Assembly (NCBI RefSeq): GCF_000264905.1
Contig: NW_006763135.1
Coordinates: forward strand, 2,517,428 to 2,581,427
Origin: Stereum hirsutum FP-91666 SS1
Lineage: Eukaryota; Basidiomycota; Agaricomycetes; Russulales; Stereaceae
Length of the DNA stretch: 64,000 nucleotides
Reading direction: 5' to 3'
In this document: piece by piece, positions 11,214 through 24,200 of the stretch
Layout: each line of letters opens with the position of its first letter
Position numbering within the stretch: the stretch's first letter is position 1
Translations under genes and position numbers: made by a program
The notes under the pieces: generated by a model
The model's database searches: none
Told to the model about the DNA's origin: nothing
Seen by the model: the letters and a program-made list of their open reading frames with translations, nothing else

Positions 11214-13227
11214 GTGAAACTGGGCGTGAGTTGGCCCAAGCCTGGATACTGTGGCATGGGGACCAGACTATTCGCAGAGATGGTTACGTTGAAGTGATGC
11301 GATTATGTTGCCTGCGTGGAACCTTTTGGCCCTTTCATATCTGAACCCTAGCGTTGGAAGAGGAGTAGTGTCCGGTGAGTGACACATCCTGACCAGGTGA
11401 GACATCTGTGACAAACAGGGGAGCAGATCCGAAGAACGATGGGATGTCATCTCAGAAATCTCAAAAATCTGAGATTGGCTGGCAAGGATGGACTTCGCCG
11501 AGCGTAAAGGTAATCGCCGGGCAGCGATGACCTCCGGTGGCCCTGGAAATTCCCATCCTGTTGCGGTAATGGGCACTGGAGGTCATCGCATGCCTTGCTG
11601 GTCAAACATGGACTCCGAAGGTCATGACTCATTGTTTCGCCATTATGGCCTCGTGTGCCCACTGGAGTTCAGCGTAGCACCAAGACCGTATAACGATGAA
11701 CAGGGCAAAACACCATACGACCACGAAAGGTCAGTTTCAAGGCCTATGGTCCGGAGGAATCACCGGCCATATCCCATTCTTTTATTTGCATGCAATCTAC
11801 GCGTCGGTGGCTAACTTACTCTTCGTGGCCGCCGCTGGATATTCAACGGTGATAGAAAACCTCTAGGGCCTTCGTGTGAGAGATTTTACTTCGTGATAGG
11901 GCTCATAGCCTAGTCCTGCGTTCTGCTACGGTGCAAAGTATTAAAATAGACCTGCTCGTCGACGGCATCGAAGATAACTACACATCCCCCGTACCGGCGC
12001 GTCAGCCAATCGGAACAGTCGGAAGAGGTCCGAAGGTGGTCCTGCCTCGGTCCGGTCTCGGTAACTCTCCGCCCGTTCTAGGATTTCCGGATCTTGACCT
12101 CCTCCTCGATAGGCTCCGGGACGCGAGTGAGTATATATACTCGCGCTCTGCTCGCCGACTTTCCCTTGATCTTCTTCAGGCTGTTGTTACATCGTCGACA
12201 TTTGCTCTCTGTCCGTTATCCCTTGACTACTTATAAGCTAGGGCCGGTCTCTCTCAGGCTCGTCTGTCTTTGAACTTCGTGGCAAACTCTAGTCTCGTGC
12301 TCTGGCTGCCTCTGTGTGTCTGTCAGATCTGGTGCTTGATCTTACCATCTTAGTTGACTCTCGGGTATTTCAACTGTAGTGTAATCATATTGTATTTATT
12401 TTGCCATACATACAAATCATCATAATATAATTTTTGCCATCACTGAGTACTGAGGGGTTAGCGTGAGCATTGAACAATTGGAAAGAATATAAAGATTAAA
12501 TTCAATGGTATGCGAGACATTGTGCCATTATAGAGAAGAAATGACCATCCATGATCATCCATGGCCATGTAATGTCATAATGGTTTGTGTTGGCCATGCC
12601 CCGCCGACATGGGCTGGCATGGTCTTTTCTGGTCAGGCATCATCCGACGGGCAACGACAGACAACACGAACGCATCCTGGTCGGAATTATATCTGGAAGG
12701 TTTACTTGACCTGGACCGACCTCCCGAGGTCCCGATTTGCCGTCGTTGTATGAGATGATGCTAGGTTTTTTTCCATTGCCTCCCATGGTTCGACTTGTCG
12801 GGCCAGGACCTTTCCTGGTCCGCTTTTCAGGATTTCCCTGATGGTCCGAGTTTCACGCCATGAGGAAGTCTAAATTACATGACGATCGATGTTGCTAATC
12901 TAGAGCTTGTGTCGACCGAGCGAGTCTTCACCTGCACATTGCTTTGAATGGTCGGTAGTTTCTAGTGGAGCCATAGAGACAGGGAGTAGCAAGGAGCAAC
13001 AGAGAGCAAGCAGGATGGACTCCGCGAAGACAAAGAGGCTGAAAGAGGTGAAACGCCAGGCATGGAAATTACCGGATTTGGCACGGGGCCACGCGGAGGG
13101 ACGCGTGTTCGCGGAAACGCGGTTGACGGCGACGACGACCGTCTCGACGCCGCTCTGTCTGTTTATTCACTCGCTTCCGCCCTGAAACAGCGGGCCGACA
13201 TCGCGCCCGACACCCCAGCCATCCCTC
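11214..13227. other. 2 kb intergenic region with no supported gene
   Basis: No open frame here has family features. The region is unusually rich in short G/C words around GGTC, GGCC, CCTGG and TCCGG between 11,380 and 12,850, many forming small inverted pairs. One example is GGCCAGGACC followed by CCTGGTCC near 12,800. A perfect TATA-bearing palindrome sits at 12129-12142. An A/T-rich patch lies at about 12,380-12,510. It could be a decayed repeat or simply the promoter of the PP4 subunit gene plus neutral DNA. I could not define ends, a target-site duplication or a second copy. Confidence 0.35.
12129..12142. repeat. Perfect 14 bp palindrome containing a TATA core
   Basis: GAGTATATATACTC is its own reverse complement. 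It is flanked by GCGAGT on the left and GCGC on the right, giving a partial longer dyad. The TATATATA core could serve as a promoter element for an unannotated or decayed transcription unit, but no coding sequence follows within a sensible distance. Confidence 0.5.
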
Positions 13228-16200
13228 ATGAGCAGCACAGACGCTGCACCGACAACTTCTTCCGAACCACCCCCACAGGAACTTTCAAAGCCCCAGCCGA
13301 ACCCCCAAGACCCATCTTCACCCTCAGCCACAACCGTTCCGTCTTCCGATGTGGCCCAATCCGAACCGGAGACATCTCCTGCCGTCGCGCCCTCCGATGT
13401 CGACCCTATCACTGTCGTAGCCCCCACCAATGTCGAAAATGTCGACCGCCAGATAGACGTGTCCGCGCCAGGGAACGCGCAGGATGGTGTAGGTCACGGG
13501 GCGATCAACGGAGAAGGTGGGGCGCAGGAGATAGTCATCGGCCATGACAGTTCCGCAGACGAGGGGCAGCATTGGTATCAGGAAGGCGACAACCACGAGC
13601 TGAAGCGCGTCAAAGTCTGTCTTTCCTTCTTCTTCTTCTTCTTCTCCTCGCCACTTGCCTCGTGCTGCCTATACGGTCGATGCCAAATCGACGTATATAT
13701 AGATGCCAATCTGGTCGCGTGTGCGTGTTATGTTGACTTGCGATTGCAGGTGTACGAACTCATCAACGCAAGATGGATCGACCAAGGAACTGCATTCTGT
13801 TTCGGACATTATGACGAGAACACCGGCGATGCGCTTCTTGTTGCACGGGCTGAGGCAAGCTACAGCGAAGTCATCTTGCAGACGGCTATTCGTTCCAGTG
13901 ACGTCTATCAACGGCAGCAAGGTATCTCCTTTTGAACTTGAGTGAAAGTTCCCGGTACTCATGCCGCATTCTCCGACCAGATACATTAATTGTGTGGACA
14001 GAACCCGATGGCCAGGACTACGCGCTTAGTTTCCAGGATCCAGAAGGTTGTCAGGAAGTTTGGAGTTTCATTCTTGAGGTGCAACGCATCCATAGCACAT
14101 CTGCTGGTGAGTAATCGGCATCCAGTCTTTGCCATCCTATGCTTTAATATGGTTCGCTCCCCAGAATCCTCCTCGCCTTTTGCTGGACCCGACTCCGGAT
14201 CCATCACTACCGGCAGTATTATTCGATCCGGTCACCTACCTTCGCCAGCTCTCGGCATCATCCTTGAGATAGACAAGGCGATTAAGGCCCTGTCCCGAAC
14301 GACCGTCATCAGAGAGAAGATTTGCGAGTACATTCAAAGAGCGGTCCGTAGCCAGGCTTTTCCATCTGCTCTGGTCGACAAAACTCATAATGTCCATCTT
14401 ACATCCAGGATTACCTCAAATCAATGATCGATGTGATGAGCCAGGCGGAGGACCTAGAGAGCCTTGACAATCTCCACGCTCTATGCACTCTAATGCAGAC
14501 AATTCGTAAGTCCGGCGGCGACACGTCCCGCACATCGTACTCATTGCGCTGGTTTGTATCGCAGTCACCATGAATGATCACGCCATGTACGAACACATCC
14601 TCGAGGATGATATCTTCTTCGGTGTTGTCGGAATGCTGGAATGTGCGAGAAATTGTCTGTTCATTTGGACCATCGCCGACTTACTTTCTACGTTATCCTT
14701 AGATGATCCCGAGTTCCCAACTCACAAGGCTAACTACCGTGAATTCCTACGTCAAACGACACACTTCCACGAGCCTGTTCCCATCAGCGATCCCATCATA
14801 TCAAAGAAGATTCACCATACATACCGCCTCCAATTTTTGAAGGATGTTGCGCTCGCCCGTATACTTGACGACTCGACCTTCAATGTGCTCAACTCGTGCA
14901 TCATCTTCAACCAGATCGATATCATTGCCCACTTTCAGGGCGACCCTAGGTTGCTAAGGGATATCGTATCACTGTTCACAGCGCCGGAGGATGTGGCCTT
15001 TAAAAAGGAGAAGGATTCGATGAAGATGGACGTGGATGAACCGAGCAGTCCAAGGGTGGGTGGACAGAGTCCCAAACCAGTAGCAAATGGAGCTACTCCT
15101 AATGGGTCGGCGGGCGACGATGTATCACTGGCGCAGCGGCGGCGTGAGGTCGTTCTCCTCGTCCAACAATTATGTATTATGGGTAAGAACGTTCAACTTC
15201 CCGCCCGGATGTCGCTGTTCAAGTGCCTCGTCGATCGCGGTATCATTCACGCTGTTCAGTGGGCCCTCGCGCAACCGGAGACTACTGAACAGGGGAAGCG
15301 GATGATTTCAGTGGCAGGCGAAGTCCTCATTACCCTGTTGGACCATGATGTGAATGGTGTGCGAGAGCATATCGTGAGACAGAATGAAGAAGTTGGGGCG
15401 GGGTCGAAGGGGGAGTCGTTGCTCAACTTGCTGTGTGTGATGATGGTGAGAAGTAAAGATCTGGCGGTGCAGACTTTGGTCGGCGATGCTTTGAGAATGG
15501 TCCTGGAGATGCCCACACCGGACAGTAATGATCCTGTGGTCTGTCTTTTTGTCTATTGTTTTTCGTCCCTGCGCTTACTGATACTTACGCGACTCCATCA
15601 CGCTGTGTAGCAGATGCCGACGAAGCTGTTCTCAAGACTCAAAGACGAGGCCAAGATCGAGAAGTTCTTGGATAACTTCTACCAGACTTCTTCTATCGAC
15701 ACACTCCTTAAACCTATTCTCGATATACCTGAACCCAACCACTGTACTGGTAATTCAAACATGCTTTCCTCACTGCGCTAGTGACTGACGTCTGACTCCC
15801 CGTGGTACAGAATCCGATCTCGTCTTTACCCGGGAACGCACGAACCTTTATCTATCTTTATGCGACTTGCTATCCACTTTCGCTTTGCAACATTCATACC
15901 GAAGTCACTTCACGATGATCAAGCACTCCGTCTCCCTCCACCTCATCACCTTGCTCCACTGCAAAGATAAGCACTTACGCCTCGGTACGTCCCTTATGTT
16001 TATCGACCGGCGACATAAGGCCTTCAATGGCTTATTTTATCTTACAGCCGCGTTGCGCTACTTCAGAGTACATCTCAAACGACGGAATAAGCACTTCAAT
16101 GGGCATCTCATTAAACTCGGCGTGTTCAAGGCATTGCTGGATCTCACACTGGAAGAATCACACCGTGATACGCTCATCAACTCATGTTGTCTTGAGCTCT

Positions 16201-17492
16201 TCGATACCATCCGCGCAGTACGTTCCTTTACTCCGTGCTCCATTGAACGTTTGACTCAGCTTGAAATTATTACCTTCGTTCTTGGTCAGAGTCACACCCA
16301 CGAAGCTTACAGAGACATTTTCACTCACTTGATGACCACTCACGAGGGTCTTGTCCGACAACTTTCGGAGACGAAGTTCGCGGGGCCTGCGTTTGCTGGT
16401 CTGATCAGCAGATGGGAGATGGCCGCTGATACCTCCCATAAGGAAGATCAGAAATCTCTCGATCTCTCGTCGTTCTCAAAGTAGGACCACCCATTTCCAA
16501 CCCGTAAAGACCGCATATACTGACATTTTCAATTCTCCATTAGTACATTCGACATCCGACGCGTCGAGGAAGAGTCGGAAGACAGCTACTTCAATGGCGA
16601 CGACGACGACGACGAAGACGATATCGATTCCCCACCTCCACCACTCCCCCTCACCCTGCCCAACTTGCCCAACCTCTCACCACGGCAACACAAACCGAAA
16701 CCCCAAACACGGAACTGGCCAAAACGCGCTATCGGACAACAAAAACGCCCTATCACACCCAGTCCACGGGGACTCCAGATCCCTCGCTCGCCTTCCATCG
16801 ACATGCTTATGGAGTACGGGGATGAGGACGAGGATTTGAGTCCCGTTGGCACGATTGCGAGCGTGAATCATGAGGAGGACAAGAACAAGGATCGGGAGGC
16901 GTTCGTTCCGAGCCCGACACCTTCACCAGATTTGAGACCGGTCGCGAGTGGTGATAAGGAGGCCCCGCCAGCGACGCCGCGCATCTCTCATCGTCACCTA
17001 TCCACGAAGAGGTCAAGAGACGACCTCGAGAGAAGTGCAGCAGATGCCGGAACAGACGGAGATTCTGAGGAGGACGTAGGAATGATTGGACCCATGCCAC
17101 TATCACCTTCGGAAGAAAAGTCGAGTGGGTTCACACCCTTGAGACCAGAAAAGAGGAGAAGGCAGGATGATGAGGACGAGGACGACATGATATTGGAGAG
17201 GTTGGCGACGCGGGGGAAGAGATCGTCGGTTGGCGGTGGCGAGAGCCCCAATCCTGGACGCCAAAGCCCTGGCAAGGGTGGCGGCAAGGACGAGGGCACT
17301 GTGGCAGCTGGTGGAGCTGCATTAGTGAAGGCAGCGGGAGGAGGTGGAGACGACAGCCCAGGACAAGGTGGTGGTCCCAAGAAGATCAAGTTGAAGTTTG
17401 GGTCCGCAGGGATGGCTGTGGCGTCATCTTCACCTTCGCCTGCGCCGGAATCGCGTTCAGAACCTGGCACGAAAGACGGTGATACTGGCTGA
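13228..17492 (+). CDS. PSY2: PP4 regulatory subunit 3 (SMEK/Psy2/Falafel)
   Basis: Targets the PP4 phosphatase catalytic subunit to substrates, for example in DNA-damage recovery. After a Ser/Pro/Thr-rich N-terminal extension of about 130 residues, the EVH1/PH-like domain starts at RVKVYELINARWIDQGT and continues to WSFILEVQRIH. The SMEK armadillo-like domain follows: CEYIQR, DYLKSMIDVMSQAEDLE, MYEHILEDDIFFGVVGMLE, FREFLRQ-type block EFLRQTTHFHEPVPI, IHHTYRLQFLKDVALAR, and MIKHSVSLHLITLLHCKDKH. The C-terminus is disordered: an Asp/Glu run near 16,590-16,625 encoded by GAC repeats, then Pro, Ser and Lys-rich stretches with KRRRQ and KKIKLKF. The usual S. cerevisiae/animal architecture is kept. 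The intron after the first exon contains a (TTC) run at about 13,623-13,646. Roughly ten introns are needed. Confidence 0.92.
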
Positions 17493-18211
17493 GGGTGTCG
17501 AATTCACGGTGTGTTGGTAGATTCGGACCGTAGTTGCGTGCTGCGTGGTTGTTTTGTTCACTACCTTCGTTTTGCCATTCTTTGCTCCTCATACGTCCAT
17601 GTTATTCGATTCTCTCGCTTGTTGTTTTCTTCAACGTTTGTTCTCCTTCCACCTTTTGTCGCAAATTTCACGATGTGTGAGTGCTGTACTTATATACGTC
17701 TATGCGTATGCCATGCAGCAAACTATGAGAATATGCTCGATGAAACATACTGTTGGGGTGGTTCTTATCGCGCAATGGCAATCGAGAAACGGTATGTCGA
17801 GTGGGTACAAAAGCCGTTAAATATAAATGCATTTATGATCCACAATGTCCAGCGACATGCAAGTCCTGTCGAACGAAACATGTACATCCACACCTCAAGC
17901 AAAAAGAAAGCACGTAGTAGAATGACTATAGTACAACTCCGACCCTTCCACGATAACAACTACTCATCGAAGACCTCGCGAACGCAGCTCACAGATGATC
18001 TCATACAACAACACGACCACGCAGTGCCCTAGGAAAAGTACAATCCAGCCACCGATGAGACATCTGCAAATCGAAGGCAGGGGGGAGGGCAGGAGCAAGG
18101 GCTATCACTACAGACGGGCGTCACAGATTCGTAAAACAAGGGGCCAGGATGTTGCCGTCTAGGCAGTGATATACCAGGCAAAGTTGCGTTGCAGTATGGG
18201 AATCGTCGGGA
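17493..18211. other. Intergenic region, convergent 3' ends
   Basis: 719 bp between the PP4 subunit stop and the stop of the small KOW-like gene on the minus strand. The first 200 bp are T-rich (3' UTR-like). The 173-codon open frame at 17511-18032 has no recognisable domain and the composition of non-coding DNA. No gene is supported. Confidence 0.4.
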
Positions 18212-18773
18212 TTACCAGTAGATGTGACGCTCGACGGTGCGCTGCTTGGGACGGGTATAGACTGTGCGCTTCACACGGGTGACGGTAGGGTACCTAATAA
18301 GCGAGGTGCGTCACCGTTAGCCAGGGCAAGGCCCTCCAGGGACGACCTTCTCACCAGGCATGGTAAATCTCGTTGGGCTCAAACTGGACTTCGACTATCT
18401 GGCGACCCTGCATAGCGAGAGAACAAAAGGATTAGCATAACCGTCGGATGGCTCACGTGGGCAGGGACAATAGGGGTTTGGAATGAGATGAAGAAATGGA
18501 ACTGAACTTACAGCGTAGTCGATGTGCGATCCGACAACGAGGCCTTCTTTCCGCCCGTAGGCACCGTGATTGACGGCGACGATATCACCGGGCTGGAGAG
18601 GGGCGTGTACACGTAGCATGACGAACCGTGCGAACAAATACCAAGAAAATCCGTCGACTTGAGAACCGTGAAGAGTAGACCAACCCAATGCTACTTACAA
18701 TGATGTCCTCCGATGCAGCTACTGGTGGGCCTGGGGCGACAACGGCCTGCTGATAGGTGGTGAGGTGAGACAT
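18212..18773 (-). CDS. Small KOW-like conserved protein, 96 aa
   Basis: Four exons on the minus strand splice to a 96-residue protein. Exon 1 gives MSHLTTYQQAVVAPGPPV to SEDII, followed by donor GTAAGT. Exon 2 gives PGDIVAVNHGAYGRKEGLVV to HIDYA, followed by GTAAGT. Exon 3 gives GRQIVEVQFEPNEIYHA. The last exon, reached through a GTGAGA donor, gives YPTVTRVKRTVYTRPKQRTV and ends HIYW before TAA at 18212. PGDIVAVNHGAYGRKEGLVVG matches the pattern of a KOW motif (Gly-Asp-x-Val, then Gly-x3-Gly), a small RNA- or protein-binding fold. The basic C-terminus supports nucleic-acid contact. If the last donor were unused, the protein would stop at 18351 after TyrHisAlaTrp. I do not recognise the family. 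Confidence 0.65.
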
Positions 18774-19585
18774 TGAGGTCGCTTGAAGTGAGTAGTGGAG
18801 GAGAAGGAGAATAAATGAAGAAAAGGCTTGAGGTGCTTGAGGGAGGGGAGTCTTGAGGAGGACGGCGGGGTCGATGAGCTGGAGATAATCAGTGAAGTGG
18901 AGCAGGCGCGATGATGTACAGCTGCGAGGTTTATATGCGATTTTTACATGGCCCGGGCGTGGAAAGTCAGGGCAGAAGGTCCGCTATGGAAATTGGAAAC
19001 ACAAGGTAAACACGAGGCCTTCATTCTGTCGGGCTTGTCAACAGATTCAGGCTCTTTGTTGCTGGACTAGGACAATAGGTATGCTTGGAAGTCTGAAAAA
19101 TGAATTGTTGGAGACAGTGTGAGAAGCCAGAACAGTACTGCAGACCATGACACTTCGTATATATTTTCTATCCAGTGAACGAGCAAAAAGAGCAGATTTA
19201 CAGCGTTTACGTCTGAGCGGGCGCATGGCTTCCTCATTGTGTGGAACGTGGTGATAAAATCCAGGGAGGTCGAAACTCGAGGCAGTCAAGGAGCGCGTCG
19301 GTCGGCTGCGTATAGCTGCATGCACCGCAACAGACAGAGAGCATGAAGGTAGGAGACAAGAAAGTCATCGACTCGGCGGAGGCAATTCATGGACTTTGAT
19401 AATCTTGTATGCGGTTGGCAATTTCTACCCCGCTCTAGCCGATCGCGAGCCAAGTCGCGATGTACAGTACACTCTACGATACACTCCGATAGTACACTGC
19501 TCTCCATAAATAAAAACCGGACCCACAGACGTATCCAAGGAGTGAGGATCAGACATGCTCCCTCGGCCAAGCAAGCACCAGGTGA
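18774..19585. other. Intergenic region between the small KOW-like gene and DNAJC28-like gene
   Basis: 812 bp containing the promoter of the small minus-strand gene (18774 upward) and the 3' flank of the DNAJC28-like gene. Short open frames on both strands have no recognisable content. Nothing else is supported. Confidence 0.4.
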
Positions 19586-21290
19586 TCAAACTCTCCCTCT
19601 GAACCATCCTCTGATCACATCTCTTATGCGTACTACCCCTAGCCCACTCATGCCCCCTTCCACGCTACCCATTCCCACAGATCTTTCCCCGTCCTCGGTC
19701 AATAGCGGCCCATGATTGTCTCCTCCAGGGCTTCCTAGATCATGCGACCTCTGCTTAATACCCTTCAAAATATCCTCGCCGCTGTCTTCGTAGGCCTTCG
19801 CTAACTCGACGTCGAGTGTGTAATAAGGCCGTCGGACGGCGTAAGGTGCCACACCATTGAACCTCCGCACAAGGCTGTTGAGTTCCTCGAGCGCACGATG
19901 GTGGTATGAACGCTCTCGCTCCTCCCACTCCGCATCCCGTAAACGTTGAATATCCGTGACGGTGTACGAGGGTATGAGAGCTGGTGGACCCAACGTTAAC
20001 GTTCTAATTGCACGCCTCGTCCAGGCTTCACGGACGATGCCTGCAAGTTGTAAGTACCGAAGAACGTATGTAGTCTCAAATAGATATACGTACCTCGAAA
20101 TGACGTGACAGCAGTCTCAAGTTCTGGAAACAAATGCAAACAGACTGCTAAGGTACCAGTTTCCAGAGTGAGGTAATCAGACAGTACCTTGCTGGAACTC
20201 GACCCAAGGCGGAGCCGCTCCTTGTCGTTTCACGATACGATTCATGAGAAACTCTTCCCGTCCGATAAATGGATTCCCTTCATCGTTCTGACGTCCAATG
20301 GGCTTTCCTCTCCCTTTGATGTTTCTAAAATGGCCCTGTAATCTAGCACGCTACGACTAGGATCAGCCGGCGATTCATACTCATGAGAGGCATATACTAA
20401 AGACACACCTCTATTCGATCCTCTACAAGACCTTGCCATCCCCTCATGCTAGTAGGATTCGGGTTACCACCTGCCTGCCCCTGGCCCCTGATACCTAAGC
20501 GATAGTCCAAGGTGGACTCTCGTGCTTTAGTCAGTCGACCCACCGCCTGCGCCCGCTTCTTCGAGGCTAGCTCCTTGCGTCGCAGGCGATCGTCCGCAGA
20601 AAGTTCAGAGGCAGTCGGCTTGGGCTTGGAAGATGAGGGAGGTATACGACCGTACTTAACGGATGCCTGGGATGTCGCGTGAGACGGAGCTTTGTACGTG
20701 GTATGCCATGGTCTGTGTCCTTCCACGGCGGGAATGAGAGGCTTGTTCGCCCAGACGTCTGGGTTGGATACAGGTCGCGAAGGGTCTCCGCTTTGATGAG
20801 CCTGAGATGCAGCGAACGAAGCCGGGTTCAGATCCTCAGCACTGAGTCTATCAGCCAAAGCCGACGCAGTACTCGTAGATGAGGTGGCTTCGTCTGGCGC
20901 AGGAGAAGTAACAGGTCGACTGGAAGAGGAAAGTTTGGGTGGGGCCTGCCTTAGTTTTTCGTCGGCAGTTCGAATGGAGCCCGTACGCAAGGGCTTGTAC
21001 TTGTCCACCAACATGCGAAGAACGGCGTCTTCCATCGACTCTTCACCCGTCCAGTTCTCATACTCGCGCGCGACCGGGGGAAGCCTCGGAGGTGGTCTAG
21101 GATTTTGTTGCTCCTCAGCTTCTTCCTCGATAGCTTCTGCGAAAAGTTTCGCGCTGGCGCTATGGTCTCGCTGAGATTGGTTGTATCGTGTGGCGCTCCA
21201 TGAGAGCTGACGTCGGCAGGGTGGGAAGCTGTTGAAGAAGTGGCGACTACCTGAGGTGCGTATGGAATGGATCAGACGGCGAGGGGACAT
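19586..21290 (-). CDS. DNAJC28: Mitochondrial DNAJC28-type protein (DUF1992 domain)
   Basis: The start at 21290 gives MSPRRLIHSIRTSGSRHFFN, an Arg/Ser/His-rich leader without acidic residues, typical of mitochondrial import. An in-frame ATG 28 codons upstream (21374) would bury this leader and is not preferred. A long disordered Pro/Ser/Thr-rich middle follows. The DUF1992 signature is then spliced together: WQGLVEDRIE, then RLQGHFRNIKGRGKPIGR, then NPFIGREEFLMNRIVKRQGA and PPWVEFQQ. A helical C-terminus follows (IVREAW, LRDAEWEERERSYHHRALEE). No J domain or HPD motif is present, as in many members carrying only the conserved DUF1992 part. Human DNAJC28 is poorly characterised, so the role is unknown beyond likely mitochondrial location. 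Confidence 0.85.
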
Positions 21291-24200
21291 AAAATTAATG
21301 GCAAAAAGGCTAGCAAGAATTATTCGAAAGGAAGGTTGCTCAAGGAGCGCAAGTTGAAGCTCAAGGTGGGTCACCGGTCACCGCTACTCCAGCGCTTACT
21401 AATCACGGCATCTCCCGGTTTTTGACCTTTCTTGCGGCGTTCGGAAAATCACTGCACTTGCCTTCCACCACGTCCATGAAAATCCTTGCTCGCAGGCGAC
21501 CACATTATAATATGTTTAGAGGAATCATCTGTCGGCCTTGACTGACTGCTTGCCATCTCTCGCTCCGACATAGTCTACTGAATGCTCAGGGTTCATCAAG
21601 GCACATTCTCGAGCTCTACTACATCAGGTGTCGCCCTGTTTCTGACAAGCCTCATGCTCTTAGCAACTCTTTGCAATCAGTCATTGACTTTCTTACCGTT
21701 CTCCTTTGGCCCTCAGGTGGTGTTATGCGGAGATATATGTTCGGTGGTAGAGCTCTGCGTCGGCTTTGTTTTACGGCCGAAGATGCTCACTTTAGCTCAG
21801 GTTATAAAACGGCTCTTTGAAGCAAAGGGACCTCCGATCCATCGAAGGATATAGCTGAACATCCAAATTTACAAGCATATATCCAAGTCACGGATTTAGA
21901 GGCTCCCTTTGCGGCGTGTTTGACGGTTTAATCTTCACAGCATATATTCGTCGATCGAGGTCAATAACCCGCGCAGGATCATCTAAACCAGTCGACAATC
22001 TAGACAAGTATAGGATAGTCCGTCACGACCATCGTGCGCCACCGGCACCCTTCATCACAGCGCATTTCTTTCGCCATTTGCTTGCTATACTGCTCATTCG
22101 AACGTCATTTCATATACCGCAACACGATCTCGCCTCATGCAGCCTGATGGACTTGATCGCCGCATTTATCGCGCTATCGAGGACACTTCCAACAGTCTTC
22201 CAAGATTCGTGAAACTCAGCTGTCAATCAAATCACCCTCTGGCAATATCTCTGTCTTGCTCTCCTCCGCTGCTATGCACGATGCATCTACATTCCCATTC
22301 ACGCGTCCAACTTGGGTGGAGGGTTACTAATGGCCAACAAATCGCCGGTGATCTAGTACGGCTTGGTAACTCGACCTCGAAGAGTACGACCTCCCCTCGC
22401 TGTGTTTCTCCAGAAGGGCTAGCCCGTCAAGCTGTCTTGGCTTCAAAGACACAGGACACCACCATCAGGCATCGCTTTCCCTACGATGAGAAAGGACAGA
22501 CCGCAAGGTTTGATGAATGGACCAATTGAATACACAAGGAGGTACGCCGCATATATCGTGCTCATGCATCGGATCTCTTTTAACCACCCTTACAGATTCT
22601 GTCCTGACAATGCCAGCATACATGAATGAATCAAGTCATCACCGCAGCACGAAACCTTATAGCGGAGGACGATCCTTTCGGTTTCTGTTCACCTAGTCGA
22701 CGACCAGACTCGACGCCTCCCCAAATTCTGCTCCCGAGGGTAACCATATGTGTACCAACTACTAGTCGACTAGAGGACAGCTTAATCTTGTCTACCCAGC
22801 CGACCCGCGCTCCGTGCGACTCCAAGTTCACATACTTGCATCTGCCATACAGTCATTCATGCATACATCCAGCCGGTAAGAAACATTCCAGTACGGTTGT
22901 CAAAGCTGATTTCTGTCTGGCACAGTCGCTTTATCACCGTGTGGCGACAATGGAATGTTGCCACCGCCACATATGCTGAAGGTCAAGTCTTCCTCAGAGT
23001 CAAGCTCGACGGCTCTGTGCACTGGGGTAAGTTCGTTGGCTTGACGATTGGGAAGTTGCGCAGCGGAATGCAGGTTGTTGTATGTCTGGCCTGACAGTTT
23101 TCCGTGGCGTCCTCTCCATCCCTCCTTTTGTAAACTTCTCAAGAACTTCTTCAGGATTCTTACTTCAGGTCGCCGCCAAATCCACTTGGACCTCTTCCTG
23201 GGATAGGCTAGCAAGTTAGACCCAGGCTGACAAGATTGGTCGAACACCCGATGCTTGCTCGCACGCAATATATCGCAAAGTGGAGGCCACGTTCGATAGC
23301 CGCACGCAGTACGAAAAGAAATGTGCAACATTGTTCCAGTCATGATCTCTGGCAGGAACCTGCCACCTCCGACTCCCTCGACGAGCGCTTCACGCTGGGT
23401 CCTCTGGCCATTCATATTATTACCACACTCACTCGCGCAACGTTCCTCGATCTTGAATATTTGTTCCCTGTTCTTCGGATCTCGAAATCCCCCTCGCACG
23501 CTCGAACGTTCACTCGCACACCGCTCGTCGTGCCTGAGACGATGCCCTTATTCCTGTGCCTCTGAGGAAAAAGAACTCAAAAAGCCTGGACATCTCCCGA
23601 ATCCCACCGGCGGCTTCCCCAGGTTCGTTTTCGCAGCGTGGTCATGGAGGTGACCAATTGCAACCACATAAAGTATTTCCGGCCCCGATGCCCCGAGCCC
23701 CGATGTAACATGTTTTCTGTGGTTGATTCCAAACCCGGGGCGCCGAATGTTCAAGTTGACGTTGACATCGGCAGTTGCGAGCTGCTTAGGGCCGCTCGGA
23801 TGCGATGCACGTCAATGCAAAGCGCGCGAGAAGACGCCGTTGAGAGGGATGGTGGCGACTGCCTGCATCAACATCCTTGCAGAAGCATCCTAGTCCCAGG
23901 CTGGCACTCATGCAGAAATAGAGCATTCAAGAAGACCCATTGCAGCCACACCGGCATGGAGGAACTCCAGCTCGGAAAGTCAAGAGAACATTGGAGAAGA
24001 GTGTACATGGGTTTGGATCAAGGTCATACGAATGCTTGAAACAGGTGTGTGGGACGTGTCGACGACATAATTATATAACTGAATTGACAATGTGACTGTG
24101 GAGCGAAACAGATAGGGTTGTCCCGTGGGGAGATGCGGTTGACGCCGAACGAACGATATTCCGAGCGTGAGGATTGAGCCCGTTGTGAGCGGGAGGACCA

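Noticed and set aside
9616..12233. A 14 bp word CCCTTGACTACTTA shared between 9616-9629 and 12220-12233
   Set aside because: In 64 kb several 14 bp matches are expected by chance, and the flanks do not align.
11875..12450. Possible solo LTR with a TATA-like core
   Set aside because: A TG start and a TATA palindrome are present, but no matching CA end with a target-site duplication, no primer site and no second copy were found.
17511..18032. 173-codon open frame after the PP4 subunit gene
   Set aside because: T-rich 3' UTR-like DNA without recognisable protein features.
22137..22529. 130-codon open frame as a candidate small gene or pheromone precursor
   Set aside because: No CaaX end, no recognisable domain, and the frame is not supported by splice signals.
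22900..23499. 199-codon minus-strand open frame
   Set aside because: Mixed composition without domain features, and it overlaps plus-strand frames of similar quality.
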